64,000 nt of DNA, taken from the NCBI RefSeq assembly GCF_031143425.1, contig NC_090451.1:662188575-662252574 (forward strand). Direction: 5' to 3'. The stretch comes from Pleurodeles waltl. Its lineage: Eukaryota; Chordata; Amphibia; Caudata; Salamandridae. The position numbers and the translations under genes are program-made. Positions 1 through 11,126 of the stretch are shown in pieces. Position 1 is the first letter of the stretch. The number at the start of each line of letters is the position of its first letter. The notes beneath the pieces are model-generated. The model was not told the DNA's origin. It saw only the letters and a list, made by a program, of their open reading frames with translations, and did no database searches.

Positions 1-1706
1 TGGGAAAAGATGTAGTCCACTATTGACTGGTCCAGCTCCCACTCGTGGCAGCTCGATCTTTGTCTGCTGAGCGCATCCGCTGTCTTGGTCTCTATCCCCG
101 GCAAATGCACCGCTTAGATTGTGATGCCTTGCTGCGAGGCCAAATTCCAAATTCTCTGGGCTTCTCTGGAGAGGGTGAGAGATCTTGTGCCTCCTTGTTT
201 GTGGAGGTAATGCATTGTAGTGGTGTTGTCTGTTCTTATTACTACGTGCGATCCTGATATTTTCAGAAGAAAAGCCTGCAAAGCGAGGTACACTGCTCTG
301 AGCTCTAGCCAACTGATTTGCATCGCTGTCAATTGTGGTGGCCACTTGCCACTTACTTGAAGGTCCTGTAGCACGGCTCCCCAACCCTCCAGAGATGCGT
401 CCGTAGTGATGGTCCACAGAGCCGGATGATGTAGGAACGAAAGGACTATGGACAGATGATGCCCTTGAGACCACCATGTCAGTGCTTTGGCTATTGCTGG
501 GGTTATGTGTATTCGATCTTCGAAGCTTCCCGAAACCTGGAGCCATTGACGATTTAGTTGCTCCTGTAACGGGCGCATCTTTAGTCGGCAGAGAGGAACC
601 AGAGGTATGCATGATGACATCATGCCCAACAGTGACTTGAACAGGCGGACAGAAACACAGCTTCTTTTCTGTATTGATTTTGTTAGTGTCAGTAACCTTT
701 GTTGCCTGTCTACTGTGGGACACGCCATGGTGGATTGCGTGTCCAGGTTTGCCCCTAAAAAGGTGATACTGCGTGCTGGCAGAGGTTTGGACTTCTCCAA
801 GTTGATGGTTAGGCCTAGATTGGTTAGTAAGGAAACGCACGTTCTTGTTGATATGCACGCTCCTGCGTAGGTACTTGCTTTTGTCAGCCAATCGTCTAGA
901 TATGGAAAAATTTGGTGTTTCCTCCTCCTGAGGAAGGCTGCGATTGGCTCTAGACATTTGGTGAATATCCTGGGAGCTGATTTTAGGCCGAAGGGAAGGA
1001 CATGAAATTGAAAATGGCTGCCGGCTACTGTGAATCTCAAGTATTGTCTGTGGGCAGGGTGGATGGGAATGTGGAAATATGTGTCTTTTAGGTCTAGTGT
1101 AGACATGAAATCTCCCTGGTTGAGGCGCAGGAGGACATCTTGTAGGCTGATCATGCGGAACGATTGCTTTTTTAAGTAGATGTTCAGTTCCCGTAAATCG
1201 AGGATCGGCCTCCAATCTTTCCACTTTTTGCGAATGAGGAAGAACCTGGAATAAAACCCTCTTCCTTGCTGTGATCGAGGTACCTATATAGATCCTTTGA
1301 GGAGCATCTTGTTGATCTCCTTCTTGAGTTGTTGTGGGTATCTTGAAGGACTCATGCGGGGAGGATTGGAGGGAGGCAGTTGGGTAAACTCTAGAGTGTG
1401 GCCCTGTTTCACTAATTGGAGGATCCACTTGCCTGATGTGATCACTTGCCATTGTTTGAGGAAGAGGGATATCCTTTCGCCTAGAACAAAAGGAGGAGAG
1501 TTGGGTGTAGCCGGCGCCTCGGATGCATCAGGCTCTACGAGCCGAGTCTTTAGCAGGGCGAGTTGAGCGTCCCCTAATGCCTGATCTACCATAAGCTGCT
1601 TGCGGCGGCTGCCTTTGGAGGTAGTACTGACGGTACTGCTGAGAAGAGGAAGGATAGGTGGAATATCTATACTGCAGATATCCTCCTCTACATGAAGGTT
1701 GGCCAT
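1..1706 (-). pseudogene. DIRS reverse transcriptase/RNase H, with in-frame stops, 3' end off window
   Basis: One minus-strand frame runs from an ATG at 1706 to the window edge, interrupted by TAG at 1284-1286 and TAA at 111-113. The stretch 1706-1287 is a linker region overlapping the end of gag. After the first stop the same frame gives RT: KDWRPILDLRELN near 1215, STLDLKDTYFHIPIHP, FHVLPFGLKSAPRIF, and the catalytic FPYLDDWL. RNase H follows with TTDASLEGWGAVLQ and the ELRAVYLAL and RTDNTTTMHYL motifs. After the second stop the frame still reads as a typical DIRS segment (ADALSR). RT copies the element RNA into DNA and RNase H removes the template. The catalytic YLDD is intact but two stops break the frame. 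The start is uncertain because DIRS pol may be reached from the overlapping gag frame. Confidence 0.85.
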
Positions 1707-3033
1707 GTCCTCTAGCTCGAAAGGAAGGCTTTCGAAATTGGAGAGTCCCTAATGACCTTGCCGTATCTGTGTCAGACTTAATATATTGTAAAGCTTCGTC
1801 GATATGTTTGCCGAATAACGCCTGGCCATCAAAAGATAAGTCCAAAATCTTATTCTGCACCTCAGGCCGGAATGAAGTAGCCTTTAGCCAACCTTGTCTT
1901 CTAAGAACAGCTGCCCCTGCGAGCTGTCGAAATGCAGTCGTGGCTATGTCCATTGCACAGTCAATGAGTTCCGCTGACGTGCGCTGACCCTCTTGCAATG
2001 TCTTGTTTGCCTCTGATTTTGCATCCTCTGGCAACTGGCTAATATGTGGGGTGATGTCTGCCCATAGCTGCCTGTCAAACCTAGCTAACACTGCTAGTGA
2101 GTTAGCAGCTCTTACCACTAGGCTAGCCATAGAGGAAAACCTCTTTCCAATGTTATCTAATTGTCTGCCCCCTTTGTCTGGGGGTGCGGAAATCGGGGCA
2201 GACGGAGTTTTGGACTTCCTCTGTGCCGCCTGAGCCACCACTGAGTCCGGATGAGGATGTCCAGTTAGACATGCCGGTGCATCGTCCGGTGCCTTGTACT
2301 TCTTGTCTAAACGAGGCAGTACTGCTGTGACAGTAGCAGGATTGTGCATGACTTTTAGGCCTTCTTCCCAATAATAGTTAACCAGCGGAATAGAGCGCAC
2401 AGATTTTTGAAACGGCTCTTTAAAATCGTAGAGAAAACTGTCTGTTTGTTTAGATGGCATTGGCAAAGCGAAACGCTTAGCTGCTCTTTCTAGAAGATTG
2501 TAAAATCCTCCAATGTCGTCTGGTGGGGACTCCACCTTTGATTGAGAAGGAGAAGGAGGAGCAGGGATGACGTATTCGTCCCACTCGGAATGAGTGTCCA
2601 GGAGCTCCCCTTTTTCGTGATCCCCTTCTGACATGTCCGTATCCTGAGGCAGCGTCATATCCGGAGTAGCCACGTTTGTGAGAGGTAAAGAAACTGGTCT
2701 CTGACGTGGAGTGGTAACCCCAGAGACGGGCGATGGAGGAGGTTGCTCCCCTTGAGGAGAAAAACGCCTGCTGTAATCAGCTAACATTGCTCTGAGGTCA
2801 GACAATAAGGAGGATGGAATGTATGCCCCCTGTTGATATTGTTGGTCTTCTCCATAAAATTGAGGGTCATAGGATTCATCAAACTCATCCTCTTCTTGAT
2901 ACTTGACATTCAATTGTGATGGACTATGGGCTGCTCCGAATGGCCCTTCGTCGTCCGAGTCTTCATCTCCCTCTAACAGATGCACAGGAATAAAGGACGT
3001 CACCTTACTAGGTGAGGTATGCTTTGGGATCAT
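1528..3033 (-). CDS. DIRS gag-like protein, C-terminal frame
   Basis: A 501-aa frame. The first 200 residues are acidic and Pro/Ser-rich (GDEDSDDEGPFGAAHSPSQ). Residues about 165-420 look like the conserved alpha-helical DIRS gag core (FYNLLERAAKRFALPMPS, IPLVNYYWEEGLKVMHNPA, DRQLWADITPHISQLP). The tail is rich in Gly, Arg, Tyr and Gln (PSFRARGHGQPSCRGG), which suggests RNA binding. Gag should package element RNA in the cytoplasm. It overlaps the RT frame by 179 bases at its 3' end. Its ATG overlaps the stop of the upstream gag frame as ATGA at 3030-3033. The two frames are therefore either halves of one gag split by a 1-base shift or a coupled pair. No internal stops. Confidence 0.75.
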   Translation of the reverse strand: MIPKHTSPSKVTSFIPVHLLEGDEDSDDEGPFGAAHSPSQLNVKYQEEDEFDESYDPQFYGEDQQYQQGAYIPSSLLSDLRAMLADYSRRFSPQGEQPPPSPVSGVTTPRQRPVSLPLTNVATPDMTLPQDTDMSEGDHEKGELLDTHSEWDEYVIPAPPSPSQSKVESPPDDIGGFYNLLERAAKRFALPMPSKQTDSFLYDFKEPFQKSVRSIPLVNYYWEEGLKVMHNPATVTAVLPRLDKKYKAPDDAPACLTGHPHPDSVVAQAAQRKSKTPSAPISAPPDKGGRQLDNIGKRFSSMASLVVRAANSLAVLARFDRQLWADITPHISQLPEDAKSEANKTLQEGQRTSAELIDCAMDIATTAFRQLAGAAVLRRQGWLKATSFRPEVQNKILDLSFDGQALFGKHIDEALQYIKSDTDTARSLGTLQFRKPSFRARGHGQPSCRGGYLQYRYSTYPSSSQQYRQYYLQRQPPQAAYGRSGIRGRSTRPAKDSARRA

Positions 3034-3869
3034 TTCTCATGAGTTTTCTGATGTTTTTCTCTTGTCGACGGCGCATACATGGACTTCATCGGCGGTGGTG
3101 TCGTAGATCTTGAACGCATGGAGATCTTGATGGATGACAACCTCACCGACGAGTCTACCGTCCATGACGGTAAAGCCGATACCGTCATAAGTGCCGTCGA
3201 CGATGAGGTGTAGACGTTCGTCGTCAATGACGTCGTCGATGCCACTCTCGTCGACGGTGGGGCACTAGTCATCGACAATGTCGTAGTCGGAGCTGCCGTC
3301 GACGGTAGAAATGTTGAAGTCATCGTTGGCATTGGAAAAGCACTCACCGACGGTCTCGTCATCGTCGACGATGTCTTTTTTGTAGAAGTAGAGGATGGTC
3401 TCTTGAAAGGCACAGATGGAGGGACAGAGGAGGATTTTTTATGCCTCTCTGAACTGCTGGCATGACCTCTCTCCCCTTTACTGGAAGATTTTTGAGGTGA
3501 AGTAGATGGGCTGCAGCCCTTGTAAGACCCTGAAGCAGTCTTTTTGTGGGCTTTTCTTGAGTGTTGGGAGGGAGATCTTGTGTCTGATCTCGCCCTCTTT
3601 GATGACTTTTTAGATATTGAAGAGTCATCACTATCAGAGTCAGAAACTGGATTCTCTCTGTATTTAAGTTTTTGCAGCCATATCAATAATCTGCCTTCCC
3701 TATCCTTAAGAGTCTTAGAGGAAAAGGTACGACAAACATTACAGTCCTTGGCTGAATGGTCTGGATAGAGGCAGTATATACAATCCTGGTGAGGGTCTTC
3801 AGAATGTAGTCTTTTCTTGCCACAAGTTTTGTAATTTCTGAATAAACCCTTCTTCTCCTTATCAGACAT
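3030..3869 (-). CDS. DIRS gag-like protein, N-terminal frame with Cys/His cluster
   Basis: A 279-aa frame starting MSDKEKKGLFRNYKTCGKKRLH. Residues about 16-48 hold a Cys/His cluster (TCGKKRLHSEDPHQDCIYCLYPDHSAKDC in outline: C, H, H, C-x2-C, H, C-x2-C), as at the N terminus of vertebrate DIRS gag proteins. The rest is low complexity: Ser/Lys-rich (SKKSSKRARSDTRSPSQHSRK), then Thr/Ser/Pro-rich. The DNA of the last third is an irregular GTCGTCGACG-like repeat (about 3060-3370), which may explain slippage. The frame ends in an ATGA overlap with the next gag frame. Calling it gag is inference from position and the Cys/His cluster. Confidence 0.65.
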   Translation of the reverse strand: MSDKEKKGLFRNYKTCGKKRLHSEDPHQDCIYCLYPDHSAKDCNVCRTFSSKTLKDREGRLLIWLQKLKYRENPVSDSDSDDSSISKKSSKRARSDTRSPSQHSRKAHKKTASGSYKGCSPSTSPQKSSSKGERGHASSSERHKKSSSVPPSVPFKRPSSTSTKKTSSTMTRPSVSAFPMPTMTSTFLPSTAAPTTTLSMTSAPPSTRVASTTSLTTNVYTSSSTALMTVSALPSWTVDSSVRLSSIKISMRSRSTTPPPMKSMYAPSTREKHQKTHEK

Positions 3870-4879
3870 GTTGAAGATGATTTCCCAATCAGGTCAGAAA
3901 AGTTTTTCTCAGAGAAAAATATGTTGAATCTAGTTCAAAATGTGTGAAGAAAGAGCAGAGCTCTGAGGAGACTCCCTAGCACGACGTGCAGTAGAAAATC
4001 TGAGGTGCTGGAGCTTCTCTCAGGAGGATTCTAGAGGGTGGTGTCACCTGATTGGTGGATACTCAAGTTTGGTCCTTTTCCTGAAATGACTCTGATAGAC
4101 TGTTAAAGTGAAGAGGCCTAGGGCCTTTTTGTTAATATATTTTAACACTACTTGTGTAATTTATACCGGGGGCTCCCATCTCGACGACGGGGAATTATTC
4201 AAGCATGTGAATCTATGAAAGTTCCAATACTGGAGTAACTTGACCTGTCTAAAACACTGGTTATTTCTCATTTTCAGCCTAATCTCCGATCACGGGGTCA
4301 AGATCTACGTTAATGTGGAGTGTATTGCTACCCTGAATTATGAACCTCTTATAAAATCAGTAACAGCGAAGATGCGGTCTTGGAACCGTCTCCCAGTTAG
4401 CATTTGAGCGTTGTAACATCGTCAAGATGAATATCTTACCAAAAATTCTCTCTTCAGAGCTGTTCCACTGCCGATTCCTGATAATTTTTTTCGGCGTCTC
4501 AAAGGGGTTGTTGGTAGTTTTATTTGGGGCTACTGAAAGGCTAGACGGGCTATCAGAATTTTAAAACTTCCACCTAATCAAGGTGGTTTCTCTCTCCTGT
4601 ATTTTAAGCTGTATTGTTGGGCCACCTTTGGATCACTCCTTAAAAACATTCCCACGAATTATGAGCTTGACGGCTTTGAGATCGGCTATCAACTAGCCTT
4701 ACAGCCTACTGATTCACTCTGAGCCGATGCAAAGACCCTATTACAAAAGGGTACTTTTTAGGATCATCAGGGATGCCGCGTGGGAGTGGCGTGAAATTAG
4801 TGCCTTGTTCTTTCTCACGGTTATCCATTCGCTCACACCAGTAGAGGGACAACCTTACCTTTCAGTTTTTTAGGACTCA

Positions 4880-5804
4880 GGGGCATATTTATACTCCGTT
4901 TGCGCCGAATTAGCGTTGTTTTTTTCGACGCAAATTCGGCACAAAACTAACGCCATATTTATACTTTGGCGCTAGACGCGTCTAGCGCCAAAGTATGAGG
5001 AAAGAGCGTCATTTTTTAGCGTGAACGCCTTCCTTGCGTTAATGAGATGCAAGGTAGGCGTTCCCGTCCAAAAAAATGACTGCGCCGCAAATGCGTCGTA
5101 TTTATACTACTGGGCAAAAATCACGCCCGGGAGTTGGCGGGGCAGAAAACCCCGCATTTCCGCCACTTTTTAACGCCTGGGTCAGGGCAGGCGTTAAGGG
5201 ACCTGTGGGCTCAAAATGAGCCCACAGCTGCCCTCCCATGCCCCCAGGGACCCCCCCTGCCACCCTTGCCCACCCCAGGAGGACACCCAAGGATGGAGGG
5301 ACCCACCCCAGGGACATTCAGGTAAGTTCAGGTAAGTATAATTTTTATTTTTTTTAATATTTTTTTTTGGCATAGGGGGGCCTGATTTGTGCCCCCCTAC
5401 ATGCCTCAATGCCCAATGACCATGCCCAGGGGACATAAGTCCCCTGGGCATGGCCATTGGGCAAGGGGGCATGACTCCTGTCTTTACTAAGACAGGAGTC
5501 ATGTAAATGGCGCTAGGGCGTCGTTTAAAATGGCGCAAATCGGTTTTAGACGTTTTTTTTGCGTCAACCTGACTTGCGCCATTTTTAAGACGCCCTAACG
5601 CCATTTTTCCCTACGCCGGCGCTGCCTGGTGTACGTGGTTTTTTTCCACGCACACCAGGCAGCGCCGGTCTGCTTGCGCCGGCTAACGCCATTCAATAAA
5701 TACGGCGCCCGCATGGCGCTTCAGAATGGCGTTAGCCGGCGCAAAACTTTTTGACGCTAAACTGCGTTAGCGCACTTTAGCGTCAAAGAGTATAAATACG
5801 GGCC
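4880..5804. mobile_element. Harbinger-type MITE, 925 bp, TCA duplication
   Basis: Left end GGGGCATATTTATACTCCG and right end AGTATAAATACGGGCC are imperfect inverted repeats; TCA flanks both sides (4877-4879, 5805-5807). A 3-bp duplication and these ends fit PIF/Harbinger non-autonomous elements. It carries no transposase. Inside are strong hairpins: a 36-bp perfect palindrome at 4961-4996, arms at about 5409-5461 (CCCAATG...CATTGGG), 5468-5502 (CATGACTCCTGTCTT and its complement), and about 5614-5672 (GGCGCTGCCTGGTGT and its complement). A GC-rich middle with CCCC runs (5230-5320) may be a separate insertion. Confidence 0.75.
4961..4996. repeat. 36-bp perfect palindrome
   Basis: ATACTTTGGCGCTAGACG is followed at once by its exact reverse complement, with no spacer. 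It lies 81 bases inside the left end of the MITE. Confidence 0.95.
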
Positions 5805-6836
5805 TCAGTGTTTTTAAAATGGGTGAGGTGGGGCGTCTTGACTGACAGTCAGCTTTTTGACTTAAATGGGGTATGTTCTTTCTCGACATTACAAAGATTG
5901 TATGATCTCCCCCAGCAGTCCTTTTGTAAGTACTTACAACTTAGTGATTTCTTCAACTACAACTCAGTCTTCATGGCTTGGAATGGTGACCAAAACATCT
6001 TTGCTTACCTTTACACGCCAGATCGCCAACCTTCGATTAGGGTCATGTATCGGCTCAAGACAACTCATCGGCCAGATGATCTATCTATCTTAACCACTAA
6101 GTGGGGTGCTAGGCTTGGCCAAGATGTCTCAGCGGATGAAATCTCTGTAGCGTTCGATGTTATCAATAGCTGTGTGTGAGTTCCGTCAGTCTTAAACTGC
6201 AACAGTTTCGTAAATTGTGTATGAAATACCACACCCCAGATAACATCTGTAAATGGGCTAGAAATCATCTGAATTATAAGATGCACTTCCTAAGTGTGGT
6301 CATATGCTGCTAATATTATACATACGTTTGTTGGATGCCCCTAACTTCAATTTTTTTGGTTTGGTGCTGAGCAGCTGCTGTCCTTTCACCCCCGTGTCAT
6401 GTAGAGTGGTCTGTAAAAGCCATCATGCTGGGTCACAAGCAAGATACTAACTCGAGCCTCACCTCAGTTGTTTTGATTATTATTACAGACCAGCTATGCA
6501 CTCAAGTGTCTGAGTTCAACCTACCCCTCCACCACACACACAGTTTCAGAATGGTTTTTACTCTTTTCACAGAAAACGATCTTGAGGCTGCTATCCATAA
6601 AGCTAGAGGCTTTAAGGTCCGTGGCCAGCTCAACAGGGTTTGGGATAATCCATTTTCTTTAGATAGTGTTTCAGACATTTTTGTACTAACTCTCTTTTCC
6701 TCTTGTTTTTTCTTTTTTTCTTTGTGGTTATATCAGTGATGCTGTGTTTGTTTGTTACATTATTCATCGATTGATTCTCTCATTGTAATAATTGTAATAA
6801 AAATGTAAAAACAAAAAAAAACAAAAAAAAGAAAAG

Positions 6837-8121
6837 TAAGACTGGTGGATGCATACAGCTGAATAAAATAAGGGTGAAGTAGAAACTTCACACGAAGAAC
6901 AAAGATCCAATATATAGTAAGACGTGCCCACGTACATAGCTGAATAAAACATGATTTTAGAGAAAAAATAAATATAAAATAACTTCCAGAATCTGTACAT
7001 TTTTTGCCAAGCAAGTTAATTTCTTTTGTTGACAGACCTTGTTAAAGTACAGATCCAACAAATAAAATTAATACACAATTTGATTTGCAGACAGCTATAT
7101 CGACCGACCTGTGTAAGGTACAGACTGCAAACATTTAAGGTAATCTACTGTGTTACATGCTAGTCATCAAATCAGTACATTAACTAACCACTAGAAGGAT
7201 TAATAATGGTTCTTGGTTGTGAATATGCATGCAATCTTTATATGCAACCTTAACTAAACATATTCGAAATTAATCTATTCACCTCTTAACATATAAAGGA
7301 GTTGGGAGAGCTGCATTTGAAGATGGGAGCAATTAATTAGTGGGACACGGCTTCACCCTCTACAGCACGCCTCATTCAAGTTCTTAGAGTATCTTGTACA
7401 AGACGCTGTCTCTCAATGGTATTAGAATTATTTTGCCACTTTTTTGTCCTTTTTCCACACATATGGAGGTCTTCTAATATGGGGGAAAAAATATAGAGGA
7501 TTAACACACGTCATATATGAAAGTGGAACATACATTGACTGTCAAAAAGAACTTTCATTTATTACACACAAGTTTGAGAATATGAAATTTTGGAACTAAA
7601 TAATTTATGCAAAGCTGAAAAAAAAAAAAAAGAAGTCCTATCTAATTGTTACAACCGTTGAGTCATACTTATTAAAACATTCCAACTGCCTTTAAAAATT
7701 GCAAACACAACAATATATTTATATGGCGCAAGCTCAACTCCTAAAATTGTTTTAATTAACCTGAAGTGCCTCCTCCTAATATCGAGAAGTATAATATATC
7801 TAGAAATATTAGCAACACATGCACAAAGCTCTTCTTCAAAGGGTGTTATTCATTTCCTCTTCATGTTTACTTGAAGCGCTTTTGCAAAACATATTAAAAT
7901 GTATTTTGTGTCGTTATACCTCAGTGTGGTTGGCACATGGACATTTCTTATGTCAGAAAAGATGTTAAATGAGATATTTTAGTAGGGAGAAGGCTTTGTC
8001 TCTCGAAAGACCTGGACTGATATTGGGGTGCACCCAAAAGAATTACAGAACCAGCACCAACTAACTAGTCAAATTAATCTCCCACGTTAAAACCGAATTT
8101 CTTTGTACTACGAAACTTAGG
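6837..8121. other. AT-rich sequence, nothing recognised
   Basis: No credible exon, RNA gene or repeat boundary was recognised. It contains A-runs (7618-7631) and short frames only. Confidence 0.5.
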
Positions 8122-8207
8122 GCCTGATTTAGATCTCAGCGGAGGGGTTACTCCGTCACAAAGGTGACGGATATCCCATCTGCCGAAATCTAAATCCCAT
8201 TGGCTTG
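8122..8207. repeat. Short hairpin MITE
   Basis: The arms GATTTAGATCTCAGCGGA and TCTGCCGAAATCTAAATC are imperfect inverted repeats of about 33 bp (with CCGTCAC/GTGACGG near the loop). A half-copy of similar sequence (CAGATCTAAAGTTTGGTGGA) lies near 23887. The transposon class is not clear. Confidence 0.55.
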
Positions 8208-9077
8208 GGATGCGTTGTCTGGATCTGCACCATGCAGCTACCAAAATAAATAATACCAGAATAAAAGTAACTCAGGGGTAAGGAATCCCTATCGCCCGGG
8301 ACATCTTGTTTGGGGTGAAGGGCAACAAGTTTTCATGTTTATTTTGTCCTTGGGACAAGTAGGCCCACCCCACTGCAGCACAAAACCTTTGGCTGCCAGT
8401 TTAGAGAGAGGGGAACTGTCTGCAGTTGAGGTAATGTGTGTCCAAAAGTGAATGCTGTTCGAACTTGTATTTATGGTTCATTAATTGAAATCCTTCATTA
8501 TTAGGGTGAGTGCTATAAATAAATGTTTTAAGGTTACACTGCACTGCTGACAGTGGTTTAAAAAAAAATTTTTTAAAAAATGTACACACGTTTGAAAAGT
8601 TTAACAATATGAAGCTAAGTATAATGCTCCCAGAATGCTCTCTGATTAGATGCAAATGTTTGCAGAAGCTTGTAAGCAAGAGAGAAGAGTCTTTGCTTTT
8701 AAAATGAAATATTCAGAAAAAAATGCAAGCAGGGAAAAAAGTTTTGCTACTATGAAATTTTAGGTGCTATTTCTGTGAACAGTCATTTAGTAAAATGTGT
8801 TGATGCATGCTAGTATTTCCAAAAAATATTCCTAATGGAAAATCAGTGTAACCATTTTCAACACGAATATGGGAAGCATGAAAATAAACAAACACTGACA
8901 AAGCCAACTGATCTGACATTTTTTTTGTGAGTTTTAGTTTCATCAATGCGTGTCTTGTTTTGACATGGCTTTTATAACACCTTATTGTTCTGGGATCTGC
9001 CAGGCCCTCACCATTGTAACAAACACTGGCAAAAACAATAAAAAAGGTTTTTGAACTCTAAAAGCACATGTTGCCAC
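8208..9077. other. AT-rich intergenic sequence, nothing recognised
   Basis: No supported gene or element was found. Confidence 0.4.
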
Positions 9078-9212
9078 CAGTGGCATAACAAAGACCCCGC
9101 AGCCGCCCTCCAGGGGGCCCCTTCAACACAGCACCTGTCCTCAGTGAGTCTGGAGAGGGGGCCCCTACATGTTCTTTGCAAAGGGGCACCCTCCAGTTTT
9201 GTTACGCCACTG
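9078..9212. mobile_element. hAT-like MITE, 135 bp
   Basis: The left end CAGTGGCATAACAAA and right end TTTGTTACGCCACTG are inverted repeats with two mismatches. The flanking 8-mers GTTGCCAC and ATTGCTAC match at 6 of 8 positions, as expected of an old hAT 8-bp duplication. There is no coding capacity. Confidence 0.65.
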
Positions 9213-10754
9213 ATTGCTACTTTAGTTCTTGACACTGAACAAAACTACTTTGTGTGCCAGTATGCTCCTTGTGGAAGAGCAGAATGCGATCACTCACAGT
9301 AAAGCCAGCCGATAGAGAGAGAAATAGAAGTTTATTAAAAACAAATTGTCTTTATTAACGCCAGACCTAATTAGGGACCAAATTCTTAAACAAAGTCACA
9401 AAAGTGCACCCATGGTATATGTCTTTGAATTAGTGGCTTTGATAAGAAGTATACCAGGAAATCGTACCCCTATAAGATATTTGTGAACTGTATTTTAGCA
9501 TGGAGAGATATGCATGTTGAATCCATTGAGCGTTTGCAAGTTCATTTTCCTCCAACCACTTTTTTCCCAACCCTGGAAGAAGTTCTAATTCTGCCATTGT
9601 CAAGAGTACATTTCCAACCTTTCCTATTATGGGAAAAGATTAGAGAAAAGCTGGTGAAAATCCTTAAAACTTGCAAGTTAGCAGGTTTGCAGAATCAAAG
9701 GCATTCCAGCCCTGGAACTATTGCTTACTGCTTCCTGGTGGCAAAATAAGGAAATTGCTACAGTAGGGATTGAAACTGCAAGTATTCAAGCCCTACTATG
9801 GAAGTAGCCCTGGTATAATCTGATAGGCTATTATCAGAGCTCTTACATAATGAGATTGCTGCCATAATTTGTCGCCGCACTACATGGCACCAGAGGGACA
9901 AGTAGATTTAAGAAGCAACCTGTCCCCTGGACAAGTAGATATTTTAAGAAATTACACACCCCTGGTAACTACTTCCTGAGCAGTCACATTGCTAACGCTT
10001 AGAGGAGGTGGCTTGATCCTAGGTATCTGGTTAAGAAGAGTCATTGTTAGGAGATACACAGCGTAGGGCAGTTTACAAAAATGTTCTGTAACGGAAGAGA
10101 GAGGGTAGGGTAGCTGTGGGGAGGGGCGGGTGGGCTAGAAGCAGAGCTTAAAGGGAGATCATAGGCAGAAAAGGTGAGCAGTTTAGGAGAGGGCAGGGAT
10201 GTGACTAGAAATGGATGGAGAAAGAGCTCTCATGTGCCTTGTACTAAGCTTACAGCTTGCAGTGGAAGAATGGGAGAGTATTTTACTCTGTTCATTATCC
10301 CCCTCTTACTCCGGTTCAGAAATGGACAGTTGGGGCCTTCATAGCAATATTTCAGCAATACTGTTTATGGTGCACTTTAAATCACAGAGATTTGCTACTT
10401 CTTTCCGTCATACACAAACACACATCAAAGGTTAGGGTAAAAAGAAGGTTACTAATAAAAATGGTTTTAATTACTACAGTCATGCCCCATAATTTAAGCC
10501 ATGAAGCCAACCCAGGATAGTGTCCCGGTGCCTTGCTGTCTAATATGTGGCAGACCATTTAGTTCAGATTCACCCGCTCGTACAGGACTACATATTTGCC
10601 CATTAATTAGATTATATAAATATGATTTAACAGGAAATATATATATATTATTTGGATTCTCGTTCTTGATCCTCTAAAACGAAACATGAAAAAGAGTAAA
10701 GGTCAAATACCAAGGTCAGCGGGTTTCTGGGACACATGACACAATCTGGAACAC
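9213..10754. other. Intergenic sequence downstream of DPM3, nothing recognised
   Basis: An 88-aa frame at 9483-9749 has no recognisable features. No exon of a neighbour gene was identified here. Confidence 0.4.
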
Positions 10755-10777
10755 ATGAGGACAATAAATCAGAACGT

Positions 10778-10783
10778 TTTATT
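10778..10783 (-). terminator. DPM3 poly(A) signal AATAAA
   Basis: Plus-strand TTTATT reads AATAAA on the minus strand, 344 bases past the DPM3 stop. It is the first canonical signal seen downstream. Confidence 0.55.
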
Positions 10784-11126
10784 TTACAACTTTAATTCCA
10801 TAGTTTGGTCAACATCATAAACGATAATCTAAGGAATGTCACTAAGGATAACGTCCAGTCTGTTCAAAATGAAGAAGAATGTTGGGAAACAGGGTAAATC
10901 CAGATTAACAGCAGCTGATGTGATGCAGGGAGACCGCTTCTAGTATCAGTATGCCATCCAATCTAACAAGATCACTTGAAGAGATGACCAGTGAGCAGTA
11001 TCCTGTCACTGTTTATATGGTTCCCAGCATTCACTTTAACCCAAATCACTTGCTAATTTAAAAAGTCTCAAATTTGCAAAGTTTATCCGTCTTCCAAATC
11101 AGTAACCTTCAGTTCAAACCAAGAAC

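Larger units (their letters stand above)
1..4180 (-). mobile_element. DIRS-like retrotransposon, 5' part, truncated by window edge
   Basis: Reading on the minus strand, this block has a leader (about 4180-3870), a gag-like protein in two overlapping frames (3869-1528) and an overlapping RT/RNase H frame (1706-1). This order, the overlap, and the RT wording (DLKDTYFHIPI, HVLPFGLKSAP, PYLDD) are those of DIRS1-group elements, which normally also encode a tyrosine recombinase and often a methyltransferase-like domain. Those would lie to the left of position 1 and are not in the window. The 5' boundary is approximate: L1-like sequence begins by about 4200. Terminal repeats could not be defined. 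In-frame stops in the RT frame argue that this copy is dead. DIRS elements are abundant in salamanders. Confidence 0.85.
4250..6360 (+). pseudogene. L1 ORF2 C-terminal region, broken
   Basis: Before the MITE, the conceptual translation contains RAVPLPIPDNFFRRLKGVVGSFIWGY and RILKLPPNQGGFSLLYFKLYCWAT in outline, the well-conserved region after the L1 RT domain, with several stops. After the MITE, the frame 5808-6179 resumes (TDSQLFDLNGVCSFSTLQRLYDLP, CKYLQLSDFF), matching the L1 block that normally follows. A decayed Cys/Trp-containing segment (6290-6360) corresponds to the ORF2 C-terminal zinc-knuckle-like region. Multiple stops and shifts mean no function. The two halves fit on either side of the TCA duplication, which supports both calls. 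Confidence 0.75.
4200..6836 (+). mobile_element. L1-like LINE 3' end, split by a MITE
   Basis: Two stretches separated by the insertion at 4880-5804 read as the C-terminal end of an L1-type ORF2. They are followed by a 3' UTR and an A-rich tail at about 6797-6836 (AATAAAAATG near 6797, then A-runs broken by C). L1 elements move by target-primed reverse transcription and are usually 5'-truncated, as here. The left edge is approximate, against the DIRS leader. A target duplication was not found. Confidence 0.75.
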
